The notes beneath the pieces are model-generated. The model made no database searches. It worked only from the letters and a program-made list of their open reading frames with translations, and had not been told where the DNA came from. From Streptomyces ambofaciens ATCC 23877 (GTDB taxonomy: Bacteria; Actinomycetota; Actinomycetes; Streptomycetales; Streptomycetaceae): DNA of 64,000 nt. Every line of letters begins with the position of its first letter. The stretch's first letter is position 1. The stretch spans positions 7,861,001 to 7,925,000 of the forward strand of contig NZ_CP012382.1 of NCBI RefSeq assembly GCF_001267885.1, given 5' to 3'. The translations under genes and the position numbers were made by a program. Positions 1-8,717 of the stretch are shown piece by piece.

Positions 1-275
1 GTGCCGAACTCGGGCGTACCAGCCCCGAGAAGGGGGCCTCGGCGCGCGGCACGGTCACGGAGGCCGCCCTCACGGCCCTCGACACACGGGCCGGCACCGC
101 CAAGCTCATCGCGACCGTGCGCGTCGAGGTGACGCCCGCCGGAGCCGCGCGGACGACCACGGACCGCAAACGCCTGGAAGCGGTCCTGGCCCGCACGGGG
201 CCGGGCGAGTGGAAGGTCAAGGCACTGAGCGCGGTACCGCTCGCGCGGACGGCTGAGGAGGACGACGGCCGATGA
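1..275 (+). CDS. Mce-associated membrane protein, 3' part only
   Basis: The window opens inside this gene; reading frame 3 is open from base 3 to the TGA at 273-275. The visible 90 residues resemble the C-terminal part of the protein at 1174-1722: a variable beta-rich segment, then a W-K-V-K-A-L-S motif near the end that parallels its W-K-L-S-A-L motif. The ATG of the next gene (272) overlaps the stop codon as ATGA, so the two are translationally coupled. Proteins of this type sit downstream of mce genes in actinomycetes and are thought to support Mce lipid importers. The N-terminal membrane segment is outside the window, so the family call rests on the C-terminus and the operon context. Confidence 0.75.
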   Translation, partial: AELGRTSPEKGASARGTVTEAALTALDTRAGTAKLIATVRVEVTPAGAARTTTDRKRLEAVLARTGPGEWKVKALSAVPLARTAEEDDGR

Positions 276-1147
276 CACGGCTGCTGCACATCAGGCGGGC
301 CCGGGACGCCGCGGCCGGGGCCGGACGAACGCCACCGATCGGCGCCGACCGCGACGAGGCCGGCGAGGAGGGGGCGCGCGGCGCGCACTCGGGCGGTGGC
401 ACCGAGGCCGGGAACGAGGGCGACGCCGAGCGAGGCGAGCACGACAGGACCGCCGAGCAAGGAGCGCACGACAGGACCGCCGAGCAAGGAGCGCACGACA
501 GGACCGCCGAGCGGGACGCCGAGAAGGACCGCACCGCCGAGAAGGATGGGCCCGCCGAGCGGGACGCCGGGGACGGCGGGGACGACAGGGCGGCCGGACC
601 CGACGCGGACTCCGAGGCGCGACGCCCGGATCGCCGCCGTCCCTGGCGGAGCCGGCTGAGCCGGACCGTCCCGGCGGCGTGCGCCGCGGCGCTCGTCCTC
701 GGCGGCTGCGGCTTCTTCTGGGCAGCTCACCAGGCGCGGTCCACCCCGTCGGCCGAGAACCACGCGTTGACCGACACCGCGGCCAGCACCCGCGTGGCCG
801 GGGACGTCGGCAACGCCCTCGCCCGCGTCTTCTCGTACACGCCGGACGGAGTCGAGGCCACCGAGCGGTCCGCACGCGCCGTCCTCGGCGGACGGGCGGC
901 CCGTCAGTACGCCGAGCTGATGGACCGGGTCCGCGCGGACCTCGCCGAGCAGCGCGTCACCCTGAGCACCCAGGCCGTACGCACCGGAGTGATCGAACTC
1001 GACGGCGACCGGGCACGCCTCCTGGTCTTCCTCGACCAGATCTCCCACCGCGGCAAGGACGGCACCACTTCCGCGGCGGCTCAGCTCACGGTCACCGCGC
1101 GTTGGGAGGAGGACCAGTGGCGGATCGTCGACATCAGGACCCACTGA
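272..1147 (+). CDS. Mce-associated membrane protein with charged repeat N-terminus
   Basis: 291 residues. Residues 1-130 are hydrophilic and low in complexity, with a 9-residue E-Q-G-A-H-D-R-T-A repeat (about 55-80). A single membrane segment follows at about 132-152 and then an extracytoplasmic domain of about 140 residues. The C-terminal domain matches the neighbours at 1174 and 1750: an alanine/leucine-rich helix, a G-D-R-A-R-(L/V)-L-V beta strand and a final W-R-I-V-D motif. Together these form a paralogous set typical of Mce-associated (Mas) proteins after mce genes. Start chosen at the ATG overlapping the preceding stop. The function in lipid or sterol import is inferred from family and position only. 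Confidence 0.82.
   Translation: MTRLLHIRRARDAAAGAGRTPPIGADRDEAGEEGARGAHSGGGTEAGNEGDAERGEHDRTAEQGAHDRTAEQGAHDRTAERDAEKDRTAEKDGPAERDAGDGGDDRAAGPDADSEARRPDRRRPWRSRLSRTVPAACAAALVLGGCGFFWAAHQARSTPSAENHALTDTAASTRVAGDVGNALARVFSYTPDGVEATERSARAVLGGRAARQYAELMDRVRADLAEQRVTLSTQAVRTGVIELDGDRARLLVFLDQISHRGKDGTTSAAAQLTVTARWEEDQWRIVDIRTH
437..508 (+). repeat. 27-bp in-frame tandem repeat
   Basis: Two perfect 27-bp copies (455-481 and 482-508) preceded by a partial copy (437-454) and followed by degenerate copies to about 560. They encode repeated Asp-Arg-Thr-Ala-Glu units in the cytoplasmic N-terminus of the Mce-associated protein. Confidence 0.85.
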
Positions 1148-1173
1148 AGCCCGAGCGGCGGAGGGGAGCACTC

Positions 1174-1722
1174 ATGAAACGCGCGGCGGCCCTGCCGGCC
1201 GGGCTCCGGGCGTTGCCGGTCACGGGCCTCGCCCTCGCCCTCACCCTGGTGGCCGGGGGCTTCGCGGCGTGGACGGGCTGGGACTGGTACGAGGCGGCCC
1301 ACGACGACACGAGGGCGTACGCGGTGCAGCGCGACGAGGCGCTCGCGGCCGGGGAGCAGGCGGTCCAGAACCTCAACACCCTCGACCACCGGAGCCTCGA
1401 CCGGGGCCTCGACCTGTGGGAGTCCTCGACCACCGGTGACCTGCACGAACAACTGGTGTCCGGACGCTCGGAGTTCGCCACCCAGGTGAAGGGCGCCAAG
1501 ACGGTCACCACGGCACGCGTGCTGTCCGGCGCCCTCACCGAACTCGACGACCGGGCCGGCCGCGCCCGGGTGCTCGTCGCCCTGAGGGTGACGGTGAAGG
1601 CGCCCGGTGACGCGAGCACCGACAAGGACAGCCGCATGCTCGGTGAACTGACCCGCACCGGCGGCCACTGGAAGCTCAGCGCCCTGGGGCAGGCTCCCGT
1701 CGGCGGCACACCGGCCGGCTGA
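1174..1722 (+). CDS. Mce-associated membrane protein
   Basis: 182 residues from the ATG at 1174, which follows a GGAGGGGAG ribosome-binding site (1159-1167) and lies 26 bp after the previous stop. A longer open frame runs upstream, but it lies antisense or out of phase with the preceding gene and lacks family similarity. One membrane segment at about 13-35, then an extracytoplasmic domain with the D-R-A-G-R-A-R-V-L-V strand and the terminal W-K-L-S-A-L motif shared with both neighbours. It is probably a structural accessory of the Mce importer encoded upstream of the window. Confidence 0.82.
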   Translation: MKRAAALPAGLRALPVTGLALALTLVAGGFAAWTGWDWYEAAHDDTRAYAVQRDEALAAGEQAVQNLNTLDHRSLDRGLDLWESSTTGDLHEQLVSGRSEFATQVKGAKTVTTARVLSGALTELDDRAGRARVLVALRVTVKAPGDASTDKDSRMLGELTRTGGHWKLSALGQAPVGGTPAG

Positions 1723-1749
1723 CCCGGCCGGAGGAGAGGACGACACACC

Positions 1750-2565
1750 ATGCCGACGACCCGGCACCACCTGAACAACCTCCGCCGCCGCCAGGCCCGC
1801 GAGGCCCTGCGCTCCCCGGCGGGAACCGACGCTCCCCAGGGACGCGGCCCCCTGCGCACCCCCGTCGCCGTCGACGCCCCCGAGGGACGAGGGCGACTGC
1901 GCGATCAGCCCCGACCCGACCGGACCCGGCACACGCCCCCCGCCGCGACCGATCCCACCCGGGCGACCTCACCCGCACGCGGCACGGGCACGGGCACGGA
2001 CCAACTCGACCGGGCACCCCGGCGCCCGCCCGCGGCCCACCGCCACCGTCGGGCACTCGTGGCCCTCTGCCTCCTGACCCTGGTCCTCGGCGGCTTCGCC
2101 GGCTGGGCACACGCCCGCGCGGAGTCCCTCCGCGACACTCCGGCCGCACACAACACCGCCCTCTCCGACACCGCCCGCACGAGCGAGATCAAGGGACAGT
2201 CCACGAAGGCCGTCGCCGCCCTCTTCTCGTACGACCACGCCGACCCCGACGCCCTCGACAAGGCCGCGAAGGAATGGCTGACGGGGCGCGCCGTCGCCCA
2301 GCACCGGGACCTGTTCGGCGACGTCCGCGCCCAGGCCGACCAGCAGAAGGCGGTGATCACCACGACGGTCACCGACAGCGCGGTCGAACGCATCGACGGT
2401 GACCGGGCCCGCGTCCTGGTCTACGCCGACCAGAGCAGCGTCAGCACCGCGGGCGGCAAGAAGGCCGAGGACGACGGCACCTACGCCGGGGCGATGTTCG
2501 CCGTCGACGTCCAGCGACGCGACGGTCGTTGGCTCGTCTCGGGCATCGACACCTTCGGCCGCTGA
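1750..2565 (+). CDS. Mce-associated membrane protein
   Basis: 271 residues. A long basic, proline-rich cytoplasmic N-terminus (1-100) precedes a membrane segment at about 101-121. The extracytoplasmic domain is close to that of the 272-1147 product: both have A-H-N/E-N-(T/H)-A-L-(S/T)-D-T-A after the membrane segment and a D-G-D-R-A-R motif later. A GGAGGAGAGG ribosome-binding site (1730-1739) sits before the ATG. It lies in the same operon, 27 bp after the previous gene. Confidence 0.82.
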   Translation: MPTTRHHLNNLRRRQAREALRSPAGTDAPQGRGPLRTPVAVDAPEGRGRLRDQPRPDRTRHTPPAATDPTRATSPARGTGTGTDQLDRAPRRPPAAHRHRRALVALCLLTLVLGGFAGWAHARAESLRDTPAAHNTALSDTARTSEIKGQSTKAVAALFSYDHADPDALDKAAKEWLTGRAVAQHRDLFGDVRAQADQQKAVITTTVTDSAVERIDGDRARVLVYADQSSVSTAGGKKAEDDGTYAGAMFAVDVQRRDGRWLVSGIDTFGR

Positions 2566-2602
2566 CACCCGTACGCGCCTCACGACCAGGGAGTGACAGA
2601 CC

Positions 2603-3856
2603 ATGCCCGAACCCCGCGACCGACGCGTACCCGTCCGGACCCGGCAGGGTCTGCGGGCGACCGCCGTCGCCGTGACCGCGGTGGCGGCACTGACCGCCTC
2701 GCAAGCCCCCGGGCTCCCGCGGGAGGAAAGCGCCCGCCCGGGCTCCGAGGGCCGCTCCGCGCCGGCCGCGGACCTCCCGTACGCCGAGCTCGCCCCGCCC
2801 GACGACGGTTCATACCACACCGAACTCCCGCCGCTGGTCACCCCGAACGTCCCGCCGCGCGCGGGGCAGGCCGCCCGGGCGCGTGCAGAGTCCGGCATAC
2901 CGGCCACCGTGCTGCGCGCCTACCGTGCCGCGGAGAAGTCCGTCGGCCGGACGGACCCGGGCTGCGCGCTGCCCTGGGAACTGCTCGCGGCCATCGGCAA
3001 GGTGGAGTCCGGGCAGGCGCGCGGCGGAGCGCTCGACCGGCACGGCACCACGCTCGGCCGGATCACCGGCCCGGCCCTCGACGGCCGCGGCTTCGCCCTG
3101 ATCCTGGACAGCGACGGCGGCGTCCACGACGGCGACAGGACGTACGACCGGGCGGTGGGGCCGATGCAGTTCCTGCCGTCGACGTGGGCGCGCTGGGGCG
3201 CGGACGGCAACGGCGACGGCCGCGACGACCCCAACAACATCTTCGACGCGGCCCTGGCCGCCGGGCACTACCTGTGCGCCGGGGACCGCGATCTGAGCCG
3301 GGCCGCCGACCTCGACCGGGCGGTCCTCAGCTACAACCACTCCCGCTCCTACCTCGAACTCGTCCGCCACTGGCTGGACTTCTACCGCGGCGGCGTGCAC
3401 ACCGTGCCCGACGGCAAGGGCGTCATCCCGCAGTCGCCCGGAGCCGGCGGCGACACTCCGGCGACGGAGCCGGCCGACAAGGACGAGCGCGGGGGCGCCG
3501 GCGGCAAGGACGGACGCGGGGGCGGCGGCAAGGGCGAGGACGGCATCGTCATCGGCCCCGATCCCGGCACTCCCGTCCCCTCCCCCTCCCGCTCGGATCC
3601 GCCGTCGTCCTCACCGCGGCCGTCCCCGTCCGCGACGAGGCCCGTCCCCTCCCCGTCCCCCGACCCGTCCCCGACGGGCTCCCCGTCACCGGACCCCTCA
3701 CCGACTCCGACCCCCACCGACTCGCCCACGCCGACCCCCGACCCGTCCACCCCGCAGGACTGCCCCACCGACTCGGCGAGTCCCTCCCCGAGCACCGGCA
3801 CCTCTCCCGGCCCGGACCCGGAGGCTCCCGGGTCGGAGCCGACCTGCCCGGCCTGA
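2603..3856 (+). CDS. Secreted lytic murein transglycosylase with Pro/Ser-rich tail
   Basis: 417 residues. A signal-peptide-like hydrophobic segment lies at about 17-35. A soluble-lytic-transglycosylase domain (about 98-265) contains the K-V-E-S-G motif with the candidate catalytic Glu at residue 135, followed by V-G-P-M-Q-F-L-P-S-T-W and an A-V-L-S-Y-N-H-S motif, as in membrane-bound MltB-type enzymes of actinobacteria. From about 290 on, the chain is Gly/Lys-rich and then a repetitive Pro-Ser-Pro-Asp tail, a likely wall-spanning linker. It would cleave peptidoglycan glycan strands, perhaps to make room for the Mce assembly. It is the last gene of the mce-type operon; a hairpin follows at 3872. 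Confidence 0.87.
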   Translation: MPEPRDRRVPVRTRQGLRATAVAVTAVAALTASQAPGLPREESARPGSEGRSAPAADLPYAELAPPDDGSYHTELPPLVTPNVPPRAGQAARARAESGIPATVLRAYRAAEKSVGRTDPGCALPWELLAAIGKVESGQARGGALDRHGTTLGRITGPALDGRGFALILDSDGGVHDGDRTYDRAVGPMQFLPSTWARWGADGNGDGRDDPNNIFDAALAAGHYLCAGDRDLSRAADLDRAVLSYNHSRSYLELVRHWLDFYRGGVHTVPDGKGVIPQSPGAGGDTPATEPADKDERGGAGGKDGRGGGGKGEDGIVIGPDPGTPVPSPSRSDPPSSSPRPSPSATRPVPSPSPDPSPTGSPSPDPSPTPTPTDSPTPTPDPSTPQDCPTDSASPSPSTGTSPGPDPEAPGSEPTCPA

Positions 3857-3871
3857 GCGGGTCATCAACAC

Positions 3872-3909
3872 CCTCCGGGGACGTGACGCGGCGGCCACGT
3901 CCCCGGAGG
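3872..3909 (+). terminator. Strong hairpin terminator of mce-type operon
   Basis: Perfect 14-bp arms (CCTCCGGGGACGTG at 3872-3885 and its complement at 3896-3909) with a 10-nt loop, 16 nt after the transglycosylase stop. No U-tract, as is common in this group. Confidence 0.85.
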
Positions 3910-3948
3910 CTCACGCATCGCACGGCCCAACCGTGGAAGAAGGGCCGC

Positions 3949-5142
3949 ATGACGTCACACAAGGAACAGCAGAATGCCGCCGACTTCTACGACTTCGAGA
4001 GCGCTCTGCCCGAGGAGGAGCGCAAGATCCTGGCGAGGACGCGGGAGTTCATGCGCGACGAGGTCCGGCCGCTGGTGACCGACCACTGGGCCGACGGCAC
4101 CTTCCCCATGGAGCTGATCGCCCGCTTCCGGGAGAGCGGGCTGGTCGGACTGCCGTACGAGGGCTACGGCGAGCCGGGCCCGGCCGCCAGTCATCTGCTG
4201 ACCGGGATGATGGCGATGGAGATGAGCCGTGTCGACGCTTCGGTGGCCACCTTCTTCGGCGTGCACAACGGACTGGCGATGTACTCCGTCCAGGCGGGCG
4301 GCGACGAGGAGCAGCGCGAGCGCTGGCTGCCCGGCATGGCGAGGATGGAGACGGTGGGGGCGTTCGCACTGACGGAACCGCTCGACGGCTCCGACATCGC
4401 GGCCGGCATGCGCACCACCGCCCGGCGTGAGGGCGACACCTGGGTGATCGACGGGGCCAAGCGCTGGATAGGCAACGCGACGTTCGCCGACCATGTCGTC
4501 GTCTGGGCCCGGGACGTCGAGGACGACCAGGTCAAGGGATTCGTCGTCGGTCGCGGCACACCCGGTTTCACGGCCGAGCCCATCGCGCACAAGACGTCGC
4601 TGCGCATCGTGCAGAACGCGGACATCACCCTGACCGGCGTGCGGGTGCCGGAGACCGACCGGTTGCAGCGCGTCTCGTCCTTCCGCGACGTCGCGGAGAT
4701 CCTGCGCGCCACGCGCAGCGGGGTCGCCTGGCAGGCCCTGGGCGTCATGATCGGCGCCTACGAACTGGCCCTGCGCTACGCCACCGAGCGGCAGCAGTTC
4801 GGCAGGCCGCTCGCCGGGTTCCAACTGGTGCAGGACCTCCTGGTCAAGAGCCTGGGCAACATCACGTCCAGCTGGGGGATGCTGCTCCAGCTGGCCCGGA
4901 TGCAGGACGCCGGAGTCTTCCGGGACGAGCACTCGTCGCTGGCCAAGGCACACGTCACGGCCCGCATGCGGGAGGTCGTGGCCTGGGCACGGGAGATCTT
5001 CGGAGGCAACGGCATCGTGCTGGAGCACGACGTCGCCCGCTTCTTCGCCGACGCGGAGGCCATCTACTCCTTCGAGGGCACCCGGGAGATGAACACCCTG
5101 ATCGTCGGAAAGGCGATCACCGGGGAGAGCGCCTTCGTCTGA
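3949..5142 (+). CDS. Acyl-CoA dehydrogenase (glutaryl-CoA dehydrogenase-like)
   Basis: 397 residues, the usual length for the family. The ATG at 3949 was chosen because similarity begins there; the upstream open frame is a shadow of the transglycosylase gene. Visible landmarks are the A-L-T-E-P-x-x-G-S-D FAD/substrate motif (about 142-152), the W-I-G-N-A segment, R-Q-Q-F-G-R-P-L-A-x-F-Q (about 282-293) and the C-terminal Y-S-F-E-G-T-R-E-M-N, where Glu is the expected catalytic base. It oxidises an acyl-CoA thioester at C2-C3 using FAD. The substrate is not evident; the ending E-G-T..I-V-G-K-A-I-T-G is closest to glutaryl-CoA dehydrogenases. Apparently monocistronic. Confidence 0.88.
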   Translation: MTSHKEQQNAADFYDFESALPEEERKILARTREFMRDEVRPLVTDHWADGTFPMELIARFRESGLVGLPYEGYGEPGPAASHLLTGMMAMEMSRVDASVATFFGVHNGLAMYSVQAGGDEEQRERWLPGMARMETVGAFALTEPLDGSDIAAGMRTTARREGDTWVIDGAKRWIGNATFADHVVVWARDVEDDQVKGFVVGRGTPGFTAEPIAHKTSLRIVQNADITLTGVRVPETDRLQRVSSFRDVAEILRATRSGVAWQALGVMIGAYELALRYATERQQFGRPLAGFQLVQDLLVKSLGNITSSWGMLLQLARMQDAGVFRDEHSSLAKAHVTARMREVVAWAREIFGGNGIVLEHDVARFFADAEAIYSFEGTREMNTLIVGKAITGESAFV

Positions 5143-5243
5143 CCCTCCCGGCAGTCAGCGGAAACCGCCCCGGCATTCGGCAGGCCCCGCCGGGTACGCG
5201 CGTACGGGTAACCAGTAGCGTTCACGAACGAGCGGAAGAGATC

Positions 5244-5423
5244 ATGACGGAGAAGCCCGAGGACAAGACCCCCATCCGATCCTGTATCGCCTGCGGCACG
5301 CCCGCCGGGGACGGTGAGCTGTGCGAGCACTGCGGCAGGGTCCTGGAACTCCCGGCGGAGAACGGGCTGACGGAGGACCGGGCCGCGGCGGTGCGCCGGG
5401 ACTTCGAGGGCCGCGGCAGGTAG
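5244..5423 (+). CDS. 59-residue zinc-ribbon-like protein
   Basis: A small ORF from ATG 5244 to TAG 5421-5423. It encodes two C-x-x-C pairs (Cys14/17 and Cys27/30) in an R-S-C-I-A-C-G-T and L-C-E-H-C-G context, typical of a zinc ribbon, followed by an acidic and then basic helix. A purine-rich GCGGAAGAG stretch (5232-5240) is a plausible ribosome-binding site, and codon third positions are G/C-rich as in real genes here. It lies 29 bp before the small membrane protein at 5453 and may be cotranscribed with it. Function unknown. Confidence 0.7.
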   Translation: MTEKPEDKTPIRSCIACGTPAGDGELCEHCGRVLELPAENGLTEDRAAAVRRDFEGRGR

Positions 5424-5452
5424 CGAGCCGCGAGCGGGGGTACACGCCCGGC

Positions 5453-5755
5453 ATGGCAACGAGGAACGATCACCGGGCAGCGTCGCCCCGCACGCGTCAG
5501 ATCCGCCAGCTCCGCCATATCAGGGCCTTCTACGGGGCGGGGTTCGCCCTGTGGGCGGCATCGGCCGCGTGGACGGGCCTGGAGTCCCCCGGGAGCCGGC
5601 AGATGTGGGTGGCCCTGCTCCTCCTGGGGGTCTTCACCGGTCTGCTGCTCACGGCCTCGACCTGGGTCCGGCGCCTGGAGAGCGACGGCCCGCGACGGCC
5701 CGCGCGCCATGCCGCCGCGCGTGTGACGGCGACCTCGCCCCACGGGACCCCCTGA
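5453..5755 (+). CDS. Small two-TM membrane protein
   Basis: 100 residues from ATG 5453. A basic N-terminus (R-T-R-Q-I-R-Q-L-R-H) is followed by two predicted membrane helices (about 26-42 and 51-68) and a basic tail. A CGAGCGGGGG stretch (5431-5440) lies upstream. Not a family I recognise. The upstream extension of the frame is dismissed because it overlaps the zinc-ribbon ORF out of frame. Its only neighbour clue is the adjacent small zinc-ribbon gene. Confidence 0.6.
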   Translation: MATRNDHRAASPRTRQIRQLRHIRAFYGAGFALWAASAAWTGLESPGSRQMWVALLLLGVFTGLLLTASTWVRRLESDGPRRPARHAAARVTATSPHGTP

Positions 5756-5864
5756 CGCGGGCGGCGCGAAAGCGGGCGCGGGAACGTCGTCACGGTCGCC
5801 GGCATCCCTCGCGCACCGGGTCACTGACGCACGCGCGCCTGCGGGACGGCTTCGGGGCGGTCCC

Positions 5865-6737
5865 TCAGGCGCGGCGGGCGGCCCAGACGGTGCGCTCGGT
5901 GCGCACCGCCAGGTCGTCGCGGCGCAGGATGCTGTGGGGGCTGTCGGTGTCGAGGAGCTGGTCGAGCGCGGTCAGGTCCTCGGGGTGCAGCCCGGTGGCT
6001 GCGGCCTGGCGGATGCGTCGGAGACCCGCGAGGGCGTAGCGGCCGACGGTCTCGCTGCGGGAACCGTCGATGTCGACCGCGAGGGTGCGCCGACCCTCGA
6101 TGGTGAAGCCGGCGGCGGTCAGCAGCGGGCCCCAGTCGGCGCCGCGGTGGGGCATGTGCTCGGCCTGGTGACGGTCGGTCAGGGCGTGGCAGCGCTCCTC
6201 CAGGCCAGGTCGGCCCTCCGGGGCGTTCTCGGGCAGGAAGCGCGGGAAGCCGGCCAGTTCCACCACGGCGAACACGCCGCCGGGCGCGAGCGCGTCACGG
6301 ACGGTTCGCAGCGCCCGGTCGGGGCGGGACAGGTGGTGCAGGGAGGCCGACGCCCACACCAGGTCCGGTGAGCCGAGGTCGGGCCAACCGGGGCTGTCGA
6401 GGTCGGCCTGCACGGTGCGCACGCGTTCCGCCAGGCCGTGGGCGCCCGCCTTGGCCCGTAGGTGCTGGAGAAGCGCGGCGGAGGCGTCGACGGCGGTGAC
6501 GTGTGCCCCGGGGAAGCGGTCGAGGAGGGCGAAGGTGCCCGTGCCCGTGCCACAGCCCAGATCGACGATCCGACGCGGACGGGTCTCCAGCGGCAGCCAT
6601 GCGGTGATGGAGCTGAGGTGCTCGGCGAGAACCTCGGCGTCCAGGTCGAGGATCTCCGCCAGGTCGTCCGCGTCGTGCTCCTGGTGGCGCCCCTGCTGTG
6701 CGCTGTGGGGGAGGGGGTGCGGGTGTGTTCGGTCCAT
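5865..6737 (-). CDS. Class I SAM-dependent methyltransferase
   Basis: 290 residues. Motif I (V-D-L-G-C-G-T-G-T-G, about 58-67), an acidic ribose-binding residue in A-V-D-A-S (about 81), Q-A-D-L and the motif L-A-P-G-G-V-F-A-V-V-E are all visible, and D-L-V-W-A-S-A-S-L-H-H is the usual post-motif. The frame is open for 51 codons further upstream, but the ATG at 6737 has the best ribosome-binding site (GTGAAAGG) and matches family length. It lies downstream of the XRE-cupin regulator gene (stop 6859), which may control it. The methyl acceptor cannot be told from the sequence. Confidence 0.85.
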   Translation of the reverse strand: MDRTHPHPLPHSAQQGRHQEHDADDLAEILDLDAEVLAEHLSSITAWLPLETRPRRIVDLGCGTGTGTFALLDRFPGAHVTAVDASAALLQHLRAKAGAHGLAERVRTVQADLDSPGWPDLGSPDLVWASASLHHLSRPDRALRTVRDALAPGGVFAVVELAGFPRFLPENAPEGRPGLEERCHALTDRHQAEHMPHRGADWGPLLTAAGFTIEGRRTLAVDIDGSRSETVGRYALAGLRRIRQAAATGLHPEDLTALDQLLDTDSPHSILRRDDLAVRTERTVWAARRA

Positions 6738-6858
6738 GCCTTTCACCCTAGAAGGCTCATGCGCATGCAGCATGATGTCTCCCGGTTTGCGCAAGAAGAG
6801 GGGCGCGGGCGCTGCCGGGCGCGCAAGAGGGCGCCCGCCGTGGCGCGGGTCCGTACGG

Positions 6859-7452
6859 TTACCGGCCGGCCCTCCGAGGGCTGCTGTCACCGTCCTCGCT
6901 CTGATGGCCGCGGCGCGCGTCGCGATCGAAGATGCCCAGGATCTCGCAGGGTCCGCCTTCCGCGCCGATCGCGTGCGGCATCATCGTGGGGAACTCGGCG
7001 GCCTGGTTGGCTTCGACGCGATAGCGGCGGTGGCCGAGCATGAGGAGCGCGGTGCCGGACAGGACGACGAGCCATTCGCGCCCCGGGTGCGCCCGCATGC
7101 GGGCGGGATTCTCGGGAGGCGGTTCGGTCATGCGCCGGCGCACCACACTCATGCCGGGGTCTGCCTTCACGAGCCAGCGCATCGAACCGTGGGTGCTGTC
7201 GATCACCGGACTGGTGATCACGTCGTCGGCCGCGGTCTCCACGAGCTGGTCCAGCGTGGTGTCCAGGGCACGGGCGATCGTGACGAGCTGATCCAGCGCG
7301 AGGCGGCGTTGGCCGTTCTCGATGCGGCTCAGCGAGGACTGGCTGAGCCGCGCGCGTGTGGCGAGTTCCTCGAGTGACCAGCCCTGCGCCACTCGAAGGG
7401 CCCGGATCCGCTTGCGGACGAGGCCGTCCAGATCGTCATCCCCTTGCGTCAT
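6859..7452 (-). CDS. XRE-family regulator with C-terminal cupin domain
   Basis: 197 residues from the ATG at 7452; a start nine codons earlier is possible. An N-terminal helix-turn-helix (about 8-65) contains L-S-Q-S-S-L-S-R-I-E-N-G-Q-R. A small cupin domain (about 100-180) has H-P-G-R-E-W-L-V-V-L-S-G-T-A and the later P-H-A-I-G-A. This architecture is common in one-component regulators that sense a small ligand in the cupin. It is divergent from the membrane protein gene at 7604 across a 151-bp intergenic region and upstream of the methyltransferase gene, so it may control both. Confidence 0.88.
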   Translation of the reverse strand: MTQGDDDLDGLVRKRIRALRVAQGWSLEELATRARLSQSSLSRIENGQRRLALDQLVTIARALDTTLDQLVETAADDVITSPVIDSTHGSMRWLVKADPGMSVVRRRMTEPPPENPARMRAHPGREWLVVLSGTALLMLGHRRYRVEANQAAEFPTMMPHAIGAEGGPCEILGIFDRDARRGHQSEDGDSSPRRAGR

Positions 7453-7603
7453 GAGCAGCACTGTATGCGGCTCCCGCATGACGTTGTCGCACGCACCACT
7501 CCCACCAGCCGGTCCGACTCACCGTCAGTGCCCTGTGTCATCATGCGGACGCGTCCCAGGAGTGGGCCGCGAGCTGTTAGCCAGGGTGTCAGGGGGTTTG
7601 TGC

Positions 7604-8671
7604 ATGGGCGCGGGTACCGAGCCGGACGGCTCGTCCAGGTCCGACGAGGAGTGGGAGCGGTTCCTCCGCGAGTCGGTGGAAGGTGCCGCGGACTCGCCCA
7701 AGGAGCCGTCGGCGAGGGCCCGGGAGGTGGCGAAGCGACTGCGTGCGGAGCCCGGTCGCGACGTGGAGCGCTGGCGCAGCTACACACCCGCGCGACCCAA
7801 GCGGCGTACGGGCTGGTACGTGGTCGGGGTGCTGGCCTCGCTGGTGCTGCTCGTCGTGGCGCTCGCGCCGGGACGGACGGCGGACCTGTTGGCCGGCGGC
7901 GAGGAGGCCGGCTCCCCGACCCCGGCGGCCGAGCCCACCCGCCCCACCGGGGACGAGCCGTTCCGCGGCTCTCCGGCGGCGAGTTGGGCGAGCGGGGCGG
8001 AGGGCATCAGCATGCCGAAGGCCAGGGCCGTCGGCTGGATGAGCGAGACCGAGGTCGAGCGGGCACTCGCCCGCAGCCGGGACTTCGTCGTCCGGACCAA
8101 CCTTGACCGTGCGGTGCTGCGGGGCGAGCGCCCCGAGAAGGCGATCGCACTGATCAACCCGCATCAGAAGGACGTTCAGGACCTTCTCGGGACCGCGTTC
8201 CGGAGCCCGAGCGAGGACGACGACCCCCTCCTGCTGTTCAGCCGCTTCCAGCCCTCCCGCACCCGCCTGGTCGGTGAGATCGTGAAGACCCGGGGCGAGC
8301 TCACCTACCGTGAGGGCGAGCGCGGCGCGCTCCAGGTGACCGCCGACGTCACCTTCGTCTATCCGGTCACCCGTGCCGACGGAGGCGGCGACGGCGAGAT
8401 CGTGCGCACGATCGTGCGACGGGAACTGGTCCTCAACTGGGACGATCCTCGCAAGGTGATCACCGAGCCGGGCACGTTCTCGATCGTCTCGTACAAGTAC
8501 GACATGACCAACGGCGGCTGCGGTACCCCCACGGGCTATTTCACCCCTCCCTTCGGCACGGACCGCCCGGCGGGCGAGACCGGCCCGGAGGTCGATCCGT
8601 ACGACCGCAGCATCCCGGTCGGGCGGGGCGCGTCGTCCGGGGACGAGTGCGCGAGGGCGACGCGGTCCTGA
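7604..8671 (+). CDS. Membrane-anchored hypothetical protein
   Basis: 355 residues from ATG 7604. A soluble charged N-terminus (1-68) with E-E-W-E-R-F-L-R-E-S precedes a single membrane helix (about 70-88) and a Pro-rich linker. An extracytoplasmic domain of about 230 residues follows, with the motif L-I-N-P-H-Q-K-D-V-Q and a strand-rich C-terminus carrying two Cys residues. It matches no named family I can recall, but the layout is typical of conserved streptomycete membrane proteins. Ends 46 bp from the convergent DUF1048 operon, with a hairpin between. Confidence 0.78.
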   Translation: MGAGTEPDGSSRSDEEWERFLRESVEGAADSPKEPSARAREVAKRLRAEPGRDVERWRSYTPARPKRRTGWYVVGVLASLVLLVVALAPGRTADLLAGGEEAGSPTPAAEPTRPTGDEPFRGSPAASWASGAEGISMPKARAVGWMSETEVERALARSRDFVVRTNLDRAVLRGERPEKAIALINPHQKDVQDLLGTAFRSPSEDDDPLLLFSRFQPSRTRLVGEIVKTRGELTYREGERGALQVTADVTFVYPVTRADGGGDGEIVRTIVRRELVLNWDDPRKVITEPGTFSIVSYKYDMTNGGCGTPTGYFTPPFGTDRPAGETGPEVDPYDRSIPVGRGASSGDECARATRS

Positions 8672-8692
8672 CGGTCCTCACTCACCGTTTCC

Positions 8693-8712
8693 GCCACACG
8701 GAGACGTGTGGC
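8693..8712. terminator. Bidirectional hairpin between convergent genes
   Basis: GCCACACG and its perfect complement separated by GAGA, lying midway between two convergent stops (8671 and 8718). Confidence 0.7.
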
Positions 8713-8717
8713 CCACG

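Noticed and set aside
679..1173. Upstream extension of the gene at 1174
   Set aside because: The frame is open only because it is a shadow of the preceding gene; the ATG at 1174 has a ribosome-binding site and begins a proper membrane-anchored domain.
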